The notes under the pieces are model-generated. The model did no database searches. It was given only the letters and a program-made list of their open reading frames with translations, and was not told the DNA's origin. A DNA stretch of 7,736 nt. It comes from Planctomycetaceae bacterium (GTDB lineage Bacteria; Planctomycetota; Planctomycetia; Pirellulales; UBA1268). Below are positions 6,099 through 7,736 of the stretch, in pieces. Both the position numbers and the translations under genes were made by a program. Positions within the stretch are counted from its first letter, which is position 1. Each line of letters opens with the position of its first letter. The stretch spans positions 1 through 7,736 of the forward strand of contig JABHNP010000235.1 in the NCBI GenBank assembly GCA_018694455.1, written 5' to 3'.

Positions 6099-6683
6099 AT
6101 GAATCTCATGGCGATTACACAACCCCAACGAATTCTTTTTATCCTTTCTTTTTTCGTAATTATTGGGTGTGAACCGACCCGCAATCAACAAACTCAGAAA
6201 CATATCGGAAAAATTGTTCCAGAAGTCTCGCTTGTTCCACTGAACACCAGTGACACAGCACTCATGCTTGCCGGAAAAATTACACTCCTTAATTTCTGGG
6301 GCACCTGGTGCCCTCCTTGCCGGCAAGAATTACCTGGACTTGCACGGCTTGCATCACGATTATCAGGTGAATCACGGTTTCAACTTATTGCCGTTTCGTG
6401 TGGTGGCGGAGCACGTGACGATCTTGACCAACTACGTGGTGACACAGCAGATTTTCTTACGTCCACGGGGATCAAAATCTCTCCATGGGCAGATCCATCA
6501 GGAGCAACGCGTTTAAATTTTACTGAGGCATTCGATTTCAGGGCATATCCTACGACATATTTGATTGGTCCTGACCGAAAGGTTCTTGCTATTTGGACTG
6601 GGTACTCGCCCTCCGTTGAGACACAAATCGCACAATCAGTTGCTCGTTCACTCAAGGAGTTTCCAGTGACCGATTCTCCCTAG
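6099..6683 (+). CDS. TlpA/ResA-like thioredoxin-fold lipoprotein
   Basis: The 194-residue protein starts with a lipoprotein signal. A hydrophobic stretch ILFILSFFVIIG is followed by Cys24 in VIIGC, the expected lipidation site. The mature part is a thioredoxin fold of the TlpA/ResA/AlkC-like group. It has LLNFWGTWCPPCRQELPGL (63-81) with redox Cys71 and Cys74, then a LIAVSCGGG strand and turn (96-104). The cis-proline motif AYPTTYLI is at 149-156, with Pro151. Such proteins reduce or shuffle disulfides on the periplasmic side of the membrane, for example in cytochrome c maturation; the partner here is unknown. The extra Cys101 after the third strand is unusual. The start is ATG 6099 (ATG 6108 is possible), without a Shine-Dalgarno sequence. 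The last 32 nt overlap the 3' end of the opposing thiE gene. Confidence 0.92.
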   Translation: MNLMAITQPQRILFILSFFVIIGCEPTRNQQTQKHIGKIVPEVSLVPLNTSDTALMLAGKITLLNFWGTWCPPCRQELPGLARLASRLSGESRFQLIAVSCGGGARDDLDQLRGDTADFLTSTGIKISPWADPSGATRLNFTEAFDFRAYPTTYLIGPDRKVLAIWTGYSPSVETQIAQSVARSLKEFPVTDSP

Positions 6684-7731
6684 GACCAGATAGGAGTGAA
6701 CACATCCGGCGAACTTCCTCGCCGGGATCTGCTGCGTCGGCTATTGAACTAGCTACTGCAAACCGATTGAATCCTAAGCGAAGGAGCCGATCGATGTTGT
6801 CACACGTGATGCCACCAATCGCAAAGGTTGGCAAGCGTATTTCCTCTGAAACCTCACGCAGAAATGCATCGGTTGCAAAATCTTCAAATTCTTTTGTCTT
6901 TGTTGGAAAACAAGGCCCGACTCCGAGATAGTCCGCACCAGCTAACACCGCCTGCTTCGCGTCTTGCGCAGAATGTGCAGTACGGCCTATAAGAAACTCA
7001 TGACCACAGACCTTACGAGCCAGTGGGACCGGCAAATCTGATTCTCCAAGATGAACACCATCCGCACCCGCCGCTACGGCCACATCTACTCGGTCATTGA
7101 CAACAACAATACACTTTTCCTCCATCGTCGACATGGCATGCTCTCTGGCTTGTTCCAAAGTGATTTGCGTCCGATGACAGAGCCGTGCGGTTTCAGCTTT
7201 TTTATCACGCAACTGGATCATTCGTACACCGGCAACCAGAAGTTGTTTCACAAGACTTTGGAATTCGACTTCTGACTGGTCAAGGCTGAGCAGGACACAC
7301 AAATTTATATTCTTCAAATTTTCATGACTTTCGATGTTTGCTACACCCATGCGTTCAAGGGCATATATCCGGTATCGCAGGCGTTCAAATATTGGAGTAA
7401 CGGCAGGTGCTACGAGCCGACTACATTCTTCGAGGCTGCGGATTGATTGACTTGCCCGGGCAGCGTTTGCAGCGAAGACGTGCTTGATTTCAGTCCGGAG
7501 TGGTGTCTTCTCAACCTTGTTATGAACTCCAACATCGCCGACGACGTCACGGAGCCGTATTCGTGCCTGGAGGTCGTCTCTTGCAAGAGCAACTGCAAGT
7601 TCATGCCGGATCGTCTTTGCTTCTTGTGAAAGAAAAGCATCGTTTAAACAAAAACGAAAAATGTCTTCTAGCACGCGGACTGCCTCGGCACTGCGATTCG
7701 CCGAGGCATCGAGTGTTCTCCAAATACCCAC
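6652..7731 (-). CDS. thiE: Bifunctional ThiD2-ThiE protein: thiamin-phosphate synthase with N-terminal ThiD2-type domain
   Basis: ThiE joins HMP-pyrophosphate and the thiazole phosphate to give thiamin phosphate. The ThiE barrel spans about 143-347. It has QLRDK (173-177), NDRVDVAVAAGADGVHLGE (212-230) with Asp213 and Asp232 as metal ligands, IGRTAHS (248-254), GVGPCFPTKTK (270-280), AIGGI (304-308) and AVASSI (325-330). A conserved serine of B. subtilis ThiE (Ser130) is Thr251 here. Residues 1-130 form a helical domain with LDASANRSAEAVRVLED (7-23) and end in RYRIYALER. This matches what I know as the ThiD2 domain, reported as an HMP-phosphate kinase in fusions with ThiE. The start used is GTG 7729-7731, but the frame stays open to the window edge, so a start beyond it is possible. 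Any upstream TPP riboswitch would lie outside the window. Confidence 0.93.
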   Translation of the reverse strand: MGIWRTLDASANRSAEAVRVLEDIFRFCLNDAFLSQEAKTIRHELAVALARDDLQARIRLRDVVGDVGVHNKVEKTPLRTEIKHVFAANAARASQSIRSLEECSRLVAPAVTPIFERLRYRIYALERMGVANIESHENLKNINLCVLLSLDQSEVEFQSLVKQLLVAGVRMIQLRDKKAETARLCHRTQITLEQAREHAMSTMEEKCIVVVNDRVDVAVAAGADGVHLGESDLPVPLARKVCGHEFLIGRTAHSAQDAKQAVLAGADYLGVGPCFPTKTKEFEDFATDAFLREVSEEIRLPTFAIGGITCDNIDRLLRLGFNRFAVASSIADAADPGEEVRRMCSLLSGPRENRSLETP

Positions 7732-7736
7732 TACTG

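Noticed and set aside
6684..7736. TPP riboswitch associated with thiE
   Set aside because: The gene's 5' end is at the window edge, so any leader lies outside; no THI-box-like sequence is visible inside the window.
1..7736. Mobile element, defence island, CRISPR array or new multi-gene system
   Set aside because: No repeats of array type, transposase, integrase, nuclease, toxin-antitoxin pair or terminal inverted repeats were seen; nearly all coding space is taken by known housekeeping or envelope families.

Overview
The window looks like an ordinary chromosomal segment of a planctomycete (Pirellulales/Planctomycetales-like), probably of moderate GC content judged by eye. The lineage call rests on protein character. 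LpxB carries a proline-rich insertion before its C-terminal helices, the MFS protein opens with a GWIFKTE-type first segment, the extracytoplasmic beta-propeller lactonase and TlpA-like lipoprotein have planctomycete-style sequences, and ThiE is fused to a ThiD2-type domain. Recognisable Shine-Dalgarno sequences are nearly absent: only the CYTH gene has a good one. No rRNA, tRNA, CRISPR array, insertion sequence, integrase or phage gene is visible.

Layout, left to right. Positions 1-143 hold the probable 3' end of a plus-strand gene of unknown function, followed by a 108-nt convergent gap with two weak inverted repeats. A minus-strand block then reads, in transcription order, MFS transporter (3730-2393), lpxB (2307-1054) and an M50 site-2 protease homologue (1046-252). 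The last two genes are 7 nt apart; the first two are separated by 85 nt containing two adjacent inverted repeats. Divergent from this block is a plus-strand pair: an exported beta-propeller lactonase (preferred start 3842) and panD (5065-5436), joined by an ATGA stop/start overlap. Next come a minus-strand CYTH protein (6042-5470, GTG start), a plus-strand TlpA-like thioredoxin lipoprotein (6099-6683) and a minus-strand thiD2-thiE fusion (7731-6652). The 3' end of the last gene overlaps the thioredoxin gene by 32 nt.

Functionally the genes cover lipid A and envelope maintenance (LpxB, perhaps the M50 protease), cofactor synthesis (PanD for beta-alanine and pantothenate; ThiD2-ThiE for thiamin phosphate), envelope thiol-disulfide chemistry (TlpA-like), and less defined roles (MFS, lactonase, CYTH phosphohydrolase or cyclase). 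The genes alternate strands often and are tightly packed, leaving very short intergenic regions and no convincing intrinsic terminators. I do not see a new multi-gene system. The points most worth a second look are the coupled lactonase-panD pair, the CYTH protein near a thiamin gene, the internal duplication in the ThiD2 domain, and the palindrome lying inside a candidate promoter for the MFS-lpxB block.
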